A stretch of DNA of 64,000 bases from NCBI GenBank assembly GCA_035293765.1, contig DATGMF010000026.1, forward strand, positions 1 to 64,000, in the 5' to 3' direction. The position numbers and the translations under genes were made by a program. Shown here piece by piece: positions 52,010-61,883 of this stretch (position 1 is the first letter of the stretch; each line of letters begins with the position of its first letter). The notes beneath the pieces were generated by a model, which saw only the letters and a list, made by a program, of their open reading frames with translations, was not told the origin of the DNA and ran no database searches. This DNA is from DASRHT01 sp035293765. Its GTDB lineage: Bacteria; Chloroflexota; Ktedonobacteria; Ktedonobacterales; Ktedonobacteraceae.

Positions 52010-52831
52010 CTAGCTTGTTGGTGTGCTATGTGGTGTACGCTGTCCTGCTGGTGGGGTGCGTGGTATCTCCCCATAAATAGGGAGTTGAAGTACCTGTATG
52101 GCTTCAGCTTTGCTACGGATGCGGTCATCGAGGTAATCGATAAGAAATGCCAGGGCGATGCCGATGATCAGCGCCACAAGCAGCAATACCAGGAGCAAGG
52201 TGGGCCTGTTTGCCGACGGTCCGCCGACCAGAACTGGATCTGAGGCGGCGCTGACGACCTTCGCTGATGCTGGCGGATGGGCGCCGGGCTGCGAGAATGT
52301 GGGTGTGTTGCGTACCTCGTAATCAAGATACGTACTCATCTGCGTTGCGCTTACCTCGCCGACCGCATTGGCAATGGCCCAGGCGCCGGCTTGCGTGCTC
52401 CATGTAACATTGATGTTGACCAGCGTGTCGAAGCGGGCTGCCGTAAGAGAGCTGCCAATGGTCGCGGGATTTTGCCAATCGCCCAGATCGGCGTCGGTGC
52501 CAAATCGCTGGTGAATCTGGCCCAGATCGCCCTGGATTTGCCGCGAAACCTGGGTAGTAAATTCAGGTGAAGTAAGTATGCCGCCGGTCACGAGTTCATC
52601 AGCCAGTGTCTCGGATGTCGCTATATAGTCTGAGTAAAACTGGTCTGTGCTCTGTGCGGTGGCCTCCAGGCCGATGCGTATCGTTGTGCTTGATTGATAA
52701 GCTTTTAATGCACCGGGCGTTGCGCGCAGGTGAAGGTATTGATAACCAGCGTAGATCGCTACTATTCCCACCACTAAAGCGATGACCCAGAGGCGTCTCC
52801 AAATAATTGTCGCGTAAGACCGCAATTCCAC
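52010..52831 (-). CDS. Wzz/CpsC-like chain-length determinant
   Basis: 273 residues with two membrane segments at about 12-30 (TIIWRRLWVIALVVGIVAI) and 212-230 (LLLVLLLVALIIGIALAFL), flanking an extracytoplasmic region. The Wzz/CapB start ELRSYATIIWRRL is typical. A Pro-containing segment precedes helix 2, and a cytoplasmic tail contains DDRIRSKAEAIQVLQLPIYGEIP. It forms ring-like oligomers that set polysaccharide length and activates CpsD kinases. The partner here is the degenerate protein at 51181. Confidence 0.83.
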   Translation of the reverse strand: MELRSYATIIWRRLWVIALVVGIVAIYAGYQYLHLRATPGALKAYQSSTTIRIGLEATAQSTDQFYSDYIATSETLADELVTGGILTSPEFTTQVSRQIQGDLGQIHQRFGTDADLGDWQNPATIGSSLTAARFDTLVNINVTWSTQAGAWAIANAVGEVSATQMSTYLDYEVRNTPTFSQPGAHPPASAKVVSAASDPVLVGGPSANRPTLLLVLLLVALIIGIALAFLIDYLDDRIRSKAEAIQVLQLPIYGEIPRTPPAGQRTPHSTPTS

Positions 52832-52863
52832 GTCACTGAACCCTTTCTCGTCAATATGCTTGT

Positions 52864-54000
52864 TTAGCGAACCAGGCCGCCGGTGGATGACCAGACCGTT
52901 TTTGATTTTCGCTCGCTTAGTTTCGCTTCAATAAACTGTAAGATACGGCGATGGAAGCGAGGCGTATCGAATTCGAGCGCGTGATTACGAATAACGTCGG
53001 GATCAAACTTGTGCTCGTCGAACGAGGTCAGGACCTCAACCAGGCTGTCAACTGTTTGTTCGCGGAAAAATGTGCCTGTCACTCCATCGATCACCGAAGC
53101 CAGTGCTCCTCCGCTCCCATAAGCGATCACGGGTCGTCCCGAAGCCTGGGCTTCCAGAGGGGTGATGCCGAAATCTTCGTCACCGGGAAACAGGAAGGCG
53201 CGGCAATGAGCATAGTAATGACATACCTCGGCATCGGAGAGCCCACCCAGGAAGCGAATCGTGGGACCGGCTAGCTTTTTCAAACGTTCCAGATCGCGTC
53301 CTTTGCCGATAACGACCAGAGGAAGTCGCAGGCGGTTGCAGGCTTCGATAGCAAGGTCAACGCGTTTATAGGGGATCAGGCGGCCAAGCACAAGGAAATA
53401 ATCTTCGGGCTCCGTCGTCGGATCAAAATGGAAGCGACTTGCCTCCACAGGCGGAGGGATCACCACGGCCTCGCGCCGGTAATATTTCTGGATGCGGTCG
53501 GCTATCGCAGGTGAGTTGGCGATAAAGTGATCAACGCGCATGGAGCTGGTCTGGTCCCAGATGCGCAGGCCACTAATGACGAATGGCAGGATGGTGCGGG
53601 CAACTTTCCCCAGTTGTTCGCGTTCAACATACTCGTTGTAATTCCAGCACCAGCGCATGGGAGTATGGCAATAGCAAATGTGCAGCGTCTCCGGCCTGGT
53701 GATAACGCCCTTGCCGAAGGCGCTGGAACTGCTCAGCACGAGGTCATAGCCGCGCAGATCGATACTTTCCATCGCAAAGGGATAAAAGGGTAGATAGGGC
53801 TGGTGATGCTTTGTCACCAGAGGGAACTTCTGCATAAATGTCGTACGAATATCCATTTTCTGGAAGGCTGGATCGACGCGGGCGGGATCGTAGATTGAGG
53901 TATAAACTGGCGCGTCAGGGAAAATCTCATGAAAGGCCATGACGACACGTTCCGCGCCGCCCATTTGATTAAGATAGTCGTGAACCAGTGCAACTTTCAT
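52864..54000 (-). CDS. GT4 glycosyltransferase
   Basis: 378 residues from ATG 54000 (MKVALVHDYLNQMGGAERV); the frame extends to 54081 inside the upstream gene. It has a GT-B fold with VHDYLNQMGGAERVVMAFHEIFP and the donor-binding segment FGITPLEAQASGRPVIAYGSGG. In the UDP-sugar region the E-x7-E motif appears as FPGDEDFGITPLEA. It adds a sugar to the lipid-linked polysaccharide repeat. The gap to the upstream gene is five bases, implying coupling. Confidence 0.85.
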   Translation of the reverse strand: MKVALVHDYLNQMGGAERVVMAFHEIFPDAPVYTSIYDPARVDPAFQKMDIRTTFMQKFPLVTKHHQPYLPFYPFAMESIDLRGYDLVLSSSSAFGKGVITRPETLHICYCHTPMRWCWNYNEYVEREQLGKVARTILPFVISGLRIWDQTSSMRVDHFIANSPAIADRIQKYYRREAVVIPPPVEASRFHFDPTTEPEDYFLVLGRLIPYKRVDLAIEACNRLRLPLVVIGKGRDLERLKKLAGPTIRFLGGLSDAEVCHYYAHCRAFLFPGDEDFGITPLEAQASGRPVIAYGSGGALASVIDGVTGTFFREQTVDSLVEVLTSFDEHKFDPDVIRNHALEFDTPRFHRRILQFIEAKLSERKSKTVWSSTGGLVR

Positions 54001-54005
54001 AGCTT

Positions 54006-55583
54006 CTAGTACGCTCCTCGCCTGAATAGCACCGCCGGGATGGTGCGGAAGAGGATCTGGAAGTACAGGCGCAACGACCAATTTTCGATATAGTACAGGT
54101 CCATCAGTACGCCCTCGTCAAAGGTGAGGTCGCTGCGACCTCGCACCTGCCATAAACCTGTTAAGCCCGGTTTGATCGCTAAGCGCCCCTTTTGCCACTC
54201 CTCGTATTGGGCAACTTCCTGTGGCAAGGGCGGGCGCGGCCCGACCAGGCTCATTTCACCCTTCAATATATTAATAAACTGAGGGAACTCATCCATACTA
54301 TTACGCCGTAAAAACTTTCCGATGGGCGTAATACGTGGATCTTCTTTCATTTTGAAGAGGGGTCCCTGGGCTTCATTGCTGTTTAGCAATGCTGCCAGTC
54401 TTTGATCTGCATCCTTGTACATCGAGCGGAACTTATAGATCAAAAAGGGCTTTCCATTAAGGCCGATACGAACTTGCTTGTAAATCACAGGTCCCGGTGA
54501 TGTCAGGCGGATAGCCAGCGCCAGGCATAGCCAGAGCGGGGAACTGAGGATCAGAAACAGGATAGAACCTGTCACGTCAACAAGTCGGGTTATGAGCCTG
54601 CCTACAGTATTGAGCGATGCCTGCTTGATATTGAGCAGCGGTATGCCTTCAATGGCCTCCATATTGATGCGTGACAGGCTGACCTCGTACAGATCGGGGA
54701 TCAGCTTAAACGAAGCGCCCAGGCGTTCGCACATTCTCACGCTGCGAATAGCCTGGTGATGCATATTTGAAGGCAGGGCGATAATAACCTCGTCCACCTG
54801 CATCGAACGAATGACCAGCCCGAGGTCATCAATGGAGCCAAGCATTTTGAAGCGTCCGAAATCGCTCGGTGGCTCGCTCATATCGTGCAGGAAGCCTACA
54901 ATCGAGTAGCCTAGATTGGGGCTAGCCGCGATATGCTGCATAATCATCTTGCCGAGGCGGCCTGAACCGACGACTAGCAGGCGCGTCTCACCCAGCCCTA
55001 GCCGGTAGAGTAGCGCCATCGCGCCGGAAACAACGAGGCGTCCGAGGCAGAGCACGATGATCGACGCTGCCCAGACAAATGGGACGAGCAGGCGCGAATT
55101 GTTTGTAGGCTGGAAGGCAAAGTAATAGGTAATGAGGAAGGCCAGTCCTATGGTAGCGGAACTGACAATGGTCCATACTTGTCGAAACCAACTGCCGGTC
55201 AGACGAATGGTGTAGAGCCTACGGACAGCAAAAATAACGATAAGACCGATAACGATACTTGTCTGCAATGGTGCAAAGCTGCTCAGTGGGACAAGAATAA
55301 ACTCGCCAGGATTACCGAAAAGACCATTATGAATAGCGTTAACAATAGGATTATCGCGCAACACCGTGTAGCGCAAGGTGTACGCGATCAGAAAGGCCGT
55401 GTTGATCAGTAGGGCATCCAGGATAATGAGGGAGAAGCACTCAAAGATACGCCACTGGCGACGCTGCAAGCGCCGTTTAGTGATGGCTTTCGTGATCGGT
55501 CCGGTGGCTCCCGCTCCGAGCATTCCTGGCCTTTCGACCTCTACATTTTGTTGTACTTGTGTTGTTACTTCGCTGCTCTTCAC
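54006..55583 (-). CDS. Polyprenyl glycosylphosphotransferase (WbaP/WcaJ-like)
   Basis: 525 residues. The N-terminal half has four or five membrane helices (about 48-200) and a Rossmann-like sensor region (LVVGSGRLGKMIMQH). The C-terminal bacterial sugar transferase domain starts RLVDVTGSILFLILSSPLWL and contains YKQVRIGLNGKPFLIYKFRS, SMDEFPQFINILKGEMSLVG and KPGLTGLWQV. It transfers a sugar-1-phosphate to undecaprenyl phosphate and starts exopolysaccharide synthesis. First committed enzyme of the locus; the catalytic E in DEFPQ is present. Confidence 0.92.
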   Translation of the reverse strand: MKSSEVTTQVQQNVEVERPGMLGAGATGPITKAITKRRLQRRQWRIFECFSLIILDALLINTAFLIAYTLRYTVLRDNPIVNAIHNGLFGNPGEFILVPLSSFAPLQTSIVIGLIVIFAVRRLYTIRLTGSWFRQVWTIVSSATIGLAFLITYYFAFQPTNNSRLLVPFVWAASIIVLCLGRLVVSGAMALLYRLGLGETRLLVVGSGRLGKMIMQHIAASPNLGYSIVGFLHDMSEPPSDFGRFKMLGSIDDLGLVIRSMQVDEVIIALPSNMHHQAIRSVRMCERLGASFKLIPDLYEVSLSRINMEAIEGIPLLNIKQASLNTVGRLITRLVDVTGSILFLILSSPLWLCLALAIRLTSPGPVIYKQVRIGLNGKPFLIYKFRSMYKDADQRLAALLNSNEAQGPLFKMKEDPRITPIGKFLRRNSMDEFPQFINILKGEMSLVGPRPPLPQEVAQYEEWQKGRLAIKPGLTGLWQVRGRSDLTFDEGVLMDLYYIENWSLRLYFQILFRTIPAVLFRRGAY

Positions 55584-55604
55584 TGTTCAAGCCATTATTC
55601 TAAA

Positions 55605-56792
55605 CTATGGGACAATAGATACACGACGCTGAGAATGCTGTTGGAACACAGCCGCCGCTTTTTCGTAGGCAGCAATCGTCTGCCCAACCATTGTTGAGGC
55701 AGAGAATCTCTGGGCTACCGACGGAGCCATACCGCGGCACTGCTCGCGGTATGATTGATCGGTAATGGCCCGGTGCAGAGCCTGGGCCAGAGCTTCAATA
55801 TCATGAGGATCGACGCACAATGCAATATTCGCACCTGCTTCTGGCAAACTAGAGATGTTAGAGGTTACTACTGGAACGCCGCAGGCCAGCGCCTCTGCAA
55901 CCGGGATACCAAATCCTTCATAAAGCGAGGGATAGGCGAAAGCTGCCGCTGCCTGATACCATAGTGCCTGTTCAGCGTCCGTAACAAATCCTGGGAATAG
56001 AACCTCTGTTTCCAGTTCTAACTGTTGGACCTTTTCAAAAATTGCGTCATAGAGCCACCCTTTTCCTCCCGCCAGTACGAGCTTTTCCCGTCGCCCATAG
56101 TGCTGACACAGATGGGCGTAGGCATCGATAAGCGCAGTGATGTTTTTGCGTGGCTCCAGCGTGCCGAGATAGAGGATGTAACCCTCTGAGAGCTGATGTT
56201 GCTCGCGAAAGGCATAGAGTTTCTCTTCTTCACATACGTTTGAAAAACGTTTGTCGATACACGGATAAACTGTTTGCATGCGGTCGAGGGGGATGCTTGC
56301 CAATTCATGCGCATCTTGTCTAGTACTATCTGAGGCGGTAATAATCCTTGTGGCCTGTCGTAAGCTTCGGATAGTAAAAGTACGATGATAGAGGCGTTTT
56401 GCTCGCGTCAGAACGTGTGGGAAGCGCAAAAAAGCCAGGTCATGTAGAGTAACAACCGTGGCGCAGCTTGCAGGGAGCCATGTTGGCAGTACATTAACAG
56501 GAGAATGCAGCAGCTCGATCCGCTTTTGTCGGATCAATGAGGGAAGGGTAAACTGTTCCCAGGCAACGCGAACCGCCGGTTTTGTAGCGGGCCAGGGAGC
56601 GGAGATATAGCTAATCTGCGGGTGCGTCTCCAGCCGTTCAACGACCCCTGGCCCGTTCACAAACACGGTATATTCATGGTTCCCTGGTTGCCTGACCAGC
56701 TCCGTCAGGAGGTAGCGTATATAGCGACTAACGCCTCCATTACGATAATTCTGATCGAAGGAAAGCAATTGAGCATTGATCCCTATGCGCAT
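55605..56792 (-). CDS. GT4 glycosyltransferase
   Basis: 395 residues. GT-B fold with QNYRNGGVSRYIRYLLTEL, then LEPRKNITALIDAYAHL, the acceptor half and the donor E-x7-E segment YPSLYEGFGIPVAEALACGVPVV. This family of WbpZ/mannosyl-like transferases builds polysaccharide repeats. It is the promoter-proximal polysaccharide gene of the locus; the next gene upstream is 56 bases away. Confidence 0.87.
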   Translation of the reverse strand: MRIGINAQLLSFDQNYRNGGVSRYIRYLLTELVRQPGNHEYTVFVNGPGVVERLETHPQISYISAPWPATKPAVRVAWEQFTLPSLIRQKRIELLHSPVNVLPTWLPASCATVVTLHDLAFLRFPHVLTRAKRLYHRTFTIRSLRQATRIITASDSTRQDAHELASIPLDRMQTVYPCIDKRFSNVCEEEKLYAFREQHQLSEGYILYLGTLEPRKNITALIDAYAHLCQHYGRREKLVLAGGKGWLYDAIFEKVQQLELETEVLFPGFVTDAEQALWYQAAAAFAYPSLYEGFGIPVAEALACGVPVVTSNISSLPEAGANIALCVDPHDIEALAQALHRAITDQSYREQCRGMAPSVAQRFSASTMVGQTIAAYEKAAAVFQQHSQRRVSIVP

Positions 56793-56848
56793 TTGGCAAT
56801 GTTCTCCTCATGGCTGTATAACGGCTCTGGATTTCGCGAGGTAACAAA

Positions 56849-57766
56849 TTATGCCTTTCCTCCCCTGGTCCATAATAGACGGTTGTCCTGGAAGGTCGGG
56901 CGTATTTCTTCCTGCGTGTAAAGCAGGCTAAGCGCGGATTGAACCGTTGTCTGATATAAGACGTACTGCGATAGCGCATTGATCGTAGTTCCCTCAGCAT
57001 GAGCGACGGCGCCGAGTATATCAGTGGGTGTGCGCGGCGTCCCATCGGCGAGCGCAGAGCGTACATCATCCAGTATCTGTGCCAGGCGCGCAGCGGTGTA
57101 GTCAATGGCTTGATTGGCCTGATGCGCCGACGCATAGATTTCACCATGTCCTGCCACTATATAATTGAACGCGGGCGTCTGTGTTTTCAGTGTAGAGAGT
57201 GTTGCAAGCCCCGTGTGCAAATCAGCATAAAAAGGAATGCGGTGTTTATCAAGAATAGAGGGCGTCAGGAAAGCGTCTCCCACAAACATCGTCTCGCCGA
57301 AAGTGACGCCCACCTGCTCGATGCTGTGCCCGGGGAGGGAGATCACCTTGAGGGGGATATGATCGATCAAGGTTTCATCGCTGCTCAGAATCGTGTCGGC
57401 GAGGCAGGGTTTTGCCAGGAGAAATTTATGTTGTAGCTCGCGGGGCGGCTGTGCGCCGCTAAAGAGATAGAGCGGCTCCAGGATCGGTCCTGCCATTACA
57501 GCGGCCTCGACGCGGGTCGCGTAGACCTTCAGGCCGGTCTGGTTGACCAGGTAATGAGCGCCGCCAAAGTGGTCCGCGTGGGCATGGGTGACGAGCAGGG
57601 CCGTGGGCGTCAACCCTAATTTTTTGACCTGCTTCAGAATATCACGTCCCGTATCTTTATCCATGCCGCTATCAATAATCAGGCAACGGCCCTCGTAAGC
57701 AATAACGCCAATATTGGCTCCTCCCTGGATCACCCAGGTATGTTCATTAAGCTGGATCAATTCCAT
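56849..57766 (-). CDS. Metallo-beta-lactamase fold hydrolase
   Basis: 305 residues. The metal-binding motif H61-A-H63-A-D65-H66 (VTHAHADHFGG) is followed by the third His in SLPGHSIEQVG and the Asp in VGDAFL. A C-terminal helical extension (about 225-305) looks like the winged domain of long MBL proteins that act on thioesters or organic substrates. Start ATG overlaps the stop of the M20-like gene by ten bases, implying translational coupling. Role in the neighbouring polysaccharide locus unknown. Confidence 0.85.
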   Translation of the reverse strand: MELIQLNEHTWVIQGGANIGVIAYEGRCLIIDSGMDKDTGRDILKQVKKLGLTPTALLVTHAHADHFGGAHYLVNQTGLKVYATRVEAAVMAGPILEPLYLFSGAQPPRELQHKFLLAKPCLADTILSSDETLIDHIPLKVISLPGHSIEQVGVTFGETMFVGDAFLTPSILDKHRIPFYADLHTGLATLSTLKTQTPAFNYIVAGHGEIYASAHQANQAIDYTAARLAQILDDVRSALADGTPRTPTDILGAVAHAEGTTINALSQYVLYQTTVQSALSLLYTQEEIRPTFQDNRLLWTRGGKA

Positions 57767-59070
57767 AAGGCCAATTCCTCTATCATCATAACCACCTGCT
57801 TGATGCTGGCGGCGAAATTCTCTTTATATCGTATAGCAGATGTATAGTCACCGGGGGGTAAGTGATCCGGCAGAGCTATGACAACGGGCAGGTGAAGGAG
57901 TTGCTGTAAAGGGGACGCGGGATAACTATTGGCGGTGAGTGCCAGGATAGCAGGCATGTGTCCATAAGCGGTAGTTGTCGCGCGTATTGCCTTGCGTACA
58001 AACGGATCGGTGATGGATGTATAGAACGGGCGGCTGGCTGAGAGCTTGCGCGCCTGGACATCAGCGAAGCCGTGGGCCTGTAAGTGGCGCCGGAGTTTGA
58101 CGAAAATATCGTCGGGGTCCTGGCCTGGGACCAGGTGTAAGTCCAGCCTGGCTCTGGCTCGTCCTGGGATGGTCATGCTGTTAGTCGTGGGAGGGAGCGT
58201 GATGCTGTTCAGTTCGTTGATGGTGCAGGTTGGGCTCAACAACTGAGCATAGTGCAATTGAAAACCTTGCAGGCCCAGCAGCGGCTGATCAATCTTACAT
58301 TGTTGAGCCAGGAAAGAGGCGCTATCTGGTAACTGGCGCAGTTGTTCAACTGCCTCATCCTCGATGAGGATCAGAGAATCATAAAAGCCTTCAATCAGTA
58401 TTTCCTCGTGTGGGCTCTTGAGCGTATTTAATGCCCACACGAGCCGCCAGAGCGCGTTGGGAGCGACCGCTCCGTACATAGAAGGGAGTGATTGGGGTGT
58501 GGTAGTGGTTTCCAGTTCTACACATAATAGCCCTTTTGTACCCAAAGAGAGCAGAGGGATACTTATATTCGTTTGTCCTATGCTATATTTGCCGTAGAGG
58601 AGACAACCATCGGCCTGTAATTGTTGCTGATGCCTGATTATAAGATCGTATATGCTGGAATGGTCGGCCTCGCCGGTACCATCCAGGAGCCATAAAAGAT
58701 TGATAGGTAAAGTTCCAGTCAATGCTTGATAGGCTTCAAGGGCTGCCAGGCACGTAATGATAGAGGCGAAATACTGTAAATTATGGAATTTCGGGTTATA
58801 ATAGTGATAAAGTAGCAACGTACGAGGTGTGCCGGTACGGAGTTCACCGCGGATAAAAGGTGGTTCTGTATCGAGAGTATGAGTAGTAACTTCCTGGCGT
58901 TGTAATACTTCGGTGATGTGAACGGCGATTTTTTCGGTATCTGGATTTTGCTGGAGGAAGATAAAGAGATTCTCCCACCGATTGAGGTAGGAAAGAAGAT
59001 GTGTGTCAATATACTGAAAGAGCCGTTTTTGCAGCGATGGTATCATATAAAATGTCTGCCTCATCATCAA
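57757..59070 (-). CDS. M20-like peptidase homologue with degraded metal site
   Basis: 437 residues. Overall M20 (ArgE/DapE) layout: N-terminal helices, catalytic half, a dimerisation insert (about 245-350 with ARARLDLHLVPGQDPDDIF) and a C-terminal strand region. The first metal motif, normally GHxDVQP, reads LLYHYYNP (86-93), with Asp changed to Tyr, and the catalytic EGEEE region reads DGTGEADHS (130-138). This suggests loss of one or both metals. It may be an inactive regulator or hydrolyse with an altered mechanism. It is translationally coupled to the MBL-fold hydrolase. Confidence 0.68.
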   Translation of the reverse strand: MMMRQTFYMIPSLQKRLFQYIDTHLLSYLNRWENLFIFLQQNPDTEKIAVHITEVLQRQEVTTHTLDTEPPFIRGELRTGTPRTLLLYHYYNPKFHNLQYFASIITCLAALEAYQALTGTLPINLLWLLDGTGEADHSSIYDLIIRHQQQLQADGCLLYGKYSIGQTNISIPLLSLGTKGLLCVELETTTTPQSLPSMYGAVAPNALWRLVWALNTLKSPHEEILIEGFYDSLILIEDEAVEQLRQLPDSASFLAQQCKIDQPLLGLQGFQLHYAQLLSPTCTINELNSITLPPTTNSMTIPGRARARLDLHLVPGQDPDDIFVKLRRHLQAHGFADVQARKLSASRPFYTSITDPFVRKAIRATTTAYGHMPAILALTANSYPASPLQQLLHLPVVIALPDHLPPGDYTSAIRYKENFAASIKQVVMMIEELALWN

Positions 59071-59297
59071 GCAGTGCTAGTACCGCAGGCTAAATATCTT
59101 GCATGCGGCAGGATGAAAGAGTATACTCAGGTGCAGTGAGTAGTACCAGTTGTAGACGAAGAGAAGTCCGCAACATAGGAAAAAGATGGTAAGTTGCGTT
59201 TTTCTCTGCATCGGTGTATTATAGCTTAAAGTTCCAGCAACTGCCAGTGTGCATTGCGCACATATCGAGAGCTACTGAAGTACGGGAGAGAAGCGCG

Positions 59298-61691
59298 TTG
59301 TCCAAACAACTCCGGCTCGATGTCGCACAGCTAACAGATGTTGGTCGCAAGCGTCCCCATAACGAAGATAATATGGCGTACGTCATTCCTAAGGACCCGC
59401 AGGTAATGGCGCGAAAAGGAGCGCTCTTTATTGTAGCTGATGGTATGGGGGGGCATGCGGCAGGAGAAGTGGCGAGCGAGATCGCAGTAGATACAGTAAG
59501 TAATGTGTACTACCAGGATGATAGCGAAGATATCGCTGTCTCATTGCTGCATGCGATTAAACGTACAAATGCGTTAATTCATCAGCGTGCAGCCGAAAAC
59601 ATGCTGCGGAGCGGGATGGGAACGACCTGTGTTGCTGCTGTGTTACGCGGTAACATGGTGCTGATCGCCAATGTGGGCGACAGCCGCGCATATCTGGTTC
59701 GTCGTGGGCAGGTAAGACAGGTATCGCAGGACCATTCGTGGGTGGAGGAGCAGGTACGGGCGGGTTTGCTGACGCGCGATCAGGCGCACTCTCATGCGCA
59801 ACGCAACGTCATTACGCGCAGTCTGGGTACACAAACGGATGTCGAGGTAGATATTTTCTCCGAGCAGTTGGAAGATGGCGATACGCTGTTGCTCTGTTCG
59901 GATGGGCTTTCCGGCTATGTTCCTGAGGAAGAATTGCGGGCTATTGTTGACCAGTACGCGCCACAGGAAAGCGTCTATCGCCTGGTTGAACGTGCCAATG
60001 AGAATGGCGGGCCGGATAATATTACGGCGGTGGTTGTGCGGGTGCTTGAGGCTGGTTGGGCCGCTCCCGGTGCCCGCCTTCCCGTGTATGCAGGCGGGCA
60101 TGAAAACGAGGACACAGCCATTCTGGGACGGGTTCCCAGCAGCACGCTCGGTATAGCTCCCCGTGTTGATGATAGTCGCATTCCCAGCGCGCCCCTTCGT
60201 GCCAGTAGCGGGCCATTGCTCTCTTACGAGAACCAGCTCTCTGCCACTCCTGCCCTGGCGACCAAAAGTAAGAAGCGTAGTCGTTTGTTTTATCCAACGA
60301 TGCTGCTCCTTGTGCTGCTGATCGTCGCGCTTATTGGGGGGAGTGTGTACTATTTCTTACGTCCAACCGTGGATGTAGACCAATCGTTCAAGAATGCTAA
60401 TGCGCTGGTCAATCAAGCCAATGCTGAGGTAGCGAGTAATCCCGCCGATGCGTTGCAGAAGCTTGGCCGCGCTCAGGATATGATACGGCAGGCCCTCAAT
60501 AGCTCTCCTTCGGACACTCAGCATGCCGGCCTGACAAATCTATTGCAGGGCAATTTTGCTACAACGGTCAAAACCGCCATTACGAAATATAATCAGCAGT
60601 TTGCTATCACCACGCTACCCTGCACCAATACGCTTTCTACGGTCTTGAACAATGGCAGCACGAATGCCCAGGTCGATAACATTGCAACCATACAGGATGA
60701 CAAAGGAAAGCAATTCTGGTATGCCCTGGGTGACGATCATAACCTCTACCAGGTGGATGAACATAACAGCCTGGTCAATAGACAAAATTTTGCTGGTAAT
60801 TCTCAGGTGAAAATGATAGCCAGCAACGGTCAGCGCCTGCTGGCTTTGACTGCTCCGCAAGATAAAGCCAATACATATTCGCTCAGCTTACTGGCACCCA
60901 ACGGGGGCTCATTAGCGGATAAGAACGATACATTGCTGGACCCTCAACTGGGGAAAGATGGTCTCGTTCCTAAATTTATGACCAGCGCGGGCGGCGATGT
61001 TTATGTGGTGCTGATTGCTGAGGCGGCGCAAAACCTGGCGACGATCCTTGATTTTCCGATCAATGGAGATAAGTTACAGCAGCCCAAAAACACCAAAATC
61101 GCGATCTCGACCAGTATTGTCAGCGTGGCGGCGTTTCCTAAAAACCAGCTCTTCCTGGCTTATCATGATGGCAGTATACAAAGTTATACCGGAAGCCAAC
61201 CGCCGGTGAGTCTGGTTGTGCAGCATCCGATTGCGACTCCGTTGGGAGTGAGCGCCAATGATTTCACACCGAACATGAACGTTCCCACTCCAGGCGGGCT
61301 GTCGTCGTCCTTCCTATCGGTGCCGGGGGCGAATCTGTTGACAACCGGTATGGTGGGCAATACGCCGCATCTCTTCATTGTTGATGGCATGTATCATCGC
61401 GTGATTGATCTGACGATAGCGCCTTCTGGTCCTGCACCTTCAGCCACTCCTACAGCTCAGCCCACTGCCGTGACGGGGGGTACCGGTGGCGGTGTCGCCT
61501 CTTCTGGCCCTCCTGTGAATATGGAGTTGCTCCAGCAGTACGCCTCGCCCAACCTTCTTGCTTCGGTAAAGGGAGCCGTGGCCGATCCAAAAGCTCCACA
61601 GTTGTACCTTCTTACTCAGAATGGGCCAGGCAGCGCGACAGCCAATCTGCTCAAGGTTGATGTGAGCCAGGGGACCGCCTGTACACCTTAA
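59298..61691 (+). CDS. PP2C phosphatase with membrane anchor and C-terminal extracytoplasmic domain
   Basis: 797 residues if TTG 59298 is used (GGGAGAG at good spacing); the frame extends to GTG 59214. Residues about 1-245: Stp-type PP2C domain with KRPHNEDN, VADGMGGHAAGE, LLCSDGLSGYV and NGGPDNITAVV, all metal-binding Asp present. After a linker, a membrane helix lies at about 335-358. Then a long extracytoplasmic part of about 440 residues follows, with beta-strand repeats and a Thr/Pro-rich stretch. It removes Ser/Thr phosphates set by bacterial kinases. The outer part could sense an envelope signal. No kinase gene is adjacent. Confidence 0.85.
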   Translation: MSKQLRLDVAQLTDVGRKRPHNEDNMAYVIPKDPQVMARKGALFIVADGMGGHAAGEVASEIAVDTVSNVYYQDDSEDIAVSLLHAIKRTNALIHQRAAENMLRSGMGTTCVAAVLRGNMVLIANVGDSRAYLVRRGQVRQVSQDHSWVEEQVRAGLLTRDQAHSHAQRNVITRSLGTQTDVEVDIFSEQLEDGDTLLLCSDGLSGYVPEEELRAIVDQYAPQESVYRLVERANENGGPDNITAVVVRVLEAGWAAPGARLPVYAGGHENEDTAILGRVPSSTLGIAPRVDDSRIPSAPLRASSGPLLSYENQLSATPALATKSKKRSRLFYPTMLLLVLLIVALIGGSVYYFLRPTVDVDQSFKNANALVNQANAEVASNPADALQKLGRAQDMIRQALNSSPSDTQHAGLTNLLQGNFATTVKTAITKYNQQFAITTLPCTNTLSTVLNNGSTNAQVDNIATIQDDKGKQFWYALGDDHNLYQVDEHNSLVNRQNFAGNSQVKMIASNGQRLLALTAPQDKANTYSLSLLAPNGGSLADKNDTLLDPQLGKDGLVPKFMTSAGGDVYVVLIAEAAQNLATILDFPINGDKLQQPKNTKIAISTSIVSVAAFPKNQLFLAYHDGSIQSYTGSQPPVSLVVQHPIATPLGVSANDFTPNMNVPTPGGLSSSFLSVPGANLLTTGMVGNTPHLFIVDGMYHRVIDLTIAPSGPAPSATPTAQPTAVTGGTGGGVASSGPPVNMELLQQYASPNLLASVKGAVADPKAPQLYLLTQNGPGSATANLLKVDVSQGTACTP

Positions 61692-61772
61692 AGCATTGAC
61701 GGCTCGTGTCACAATAGTAGGAACAGGCTAGAACCTGACAGTAGCTCAGTAATTCTTTGTGATATTTAATTT

Positions 61773-61866
61773 CAGTATCCTCAAGCGGATCGGGTTCGCC
61801 ATGAACTCGCGCCGTCCCTGAGGGGAAGTATAGACATCAAACCCGATGATGTCAAGTGGAATTGCA
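61773..61866 (+). repeat. 94-bp dispersed element, copy 2
   Basis: Matches 38328-38421 at about four of five positions. Contains an ATCGGGTT/AACCCGAT pairing and a GACATC/GATGTC hairpin. It ends 17 bases before the aspS start, directly before its AAGGAG site, so it would be part of the aspS 5' leader. Confidence 0.65.
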
Positions 61867-61883
61867 TTTTAAGGAGTGTTTGC

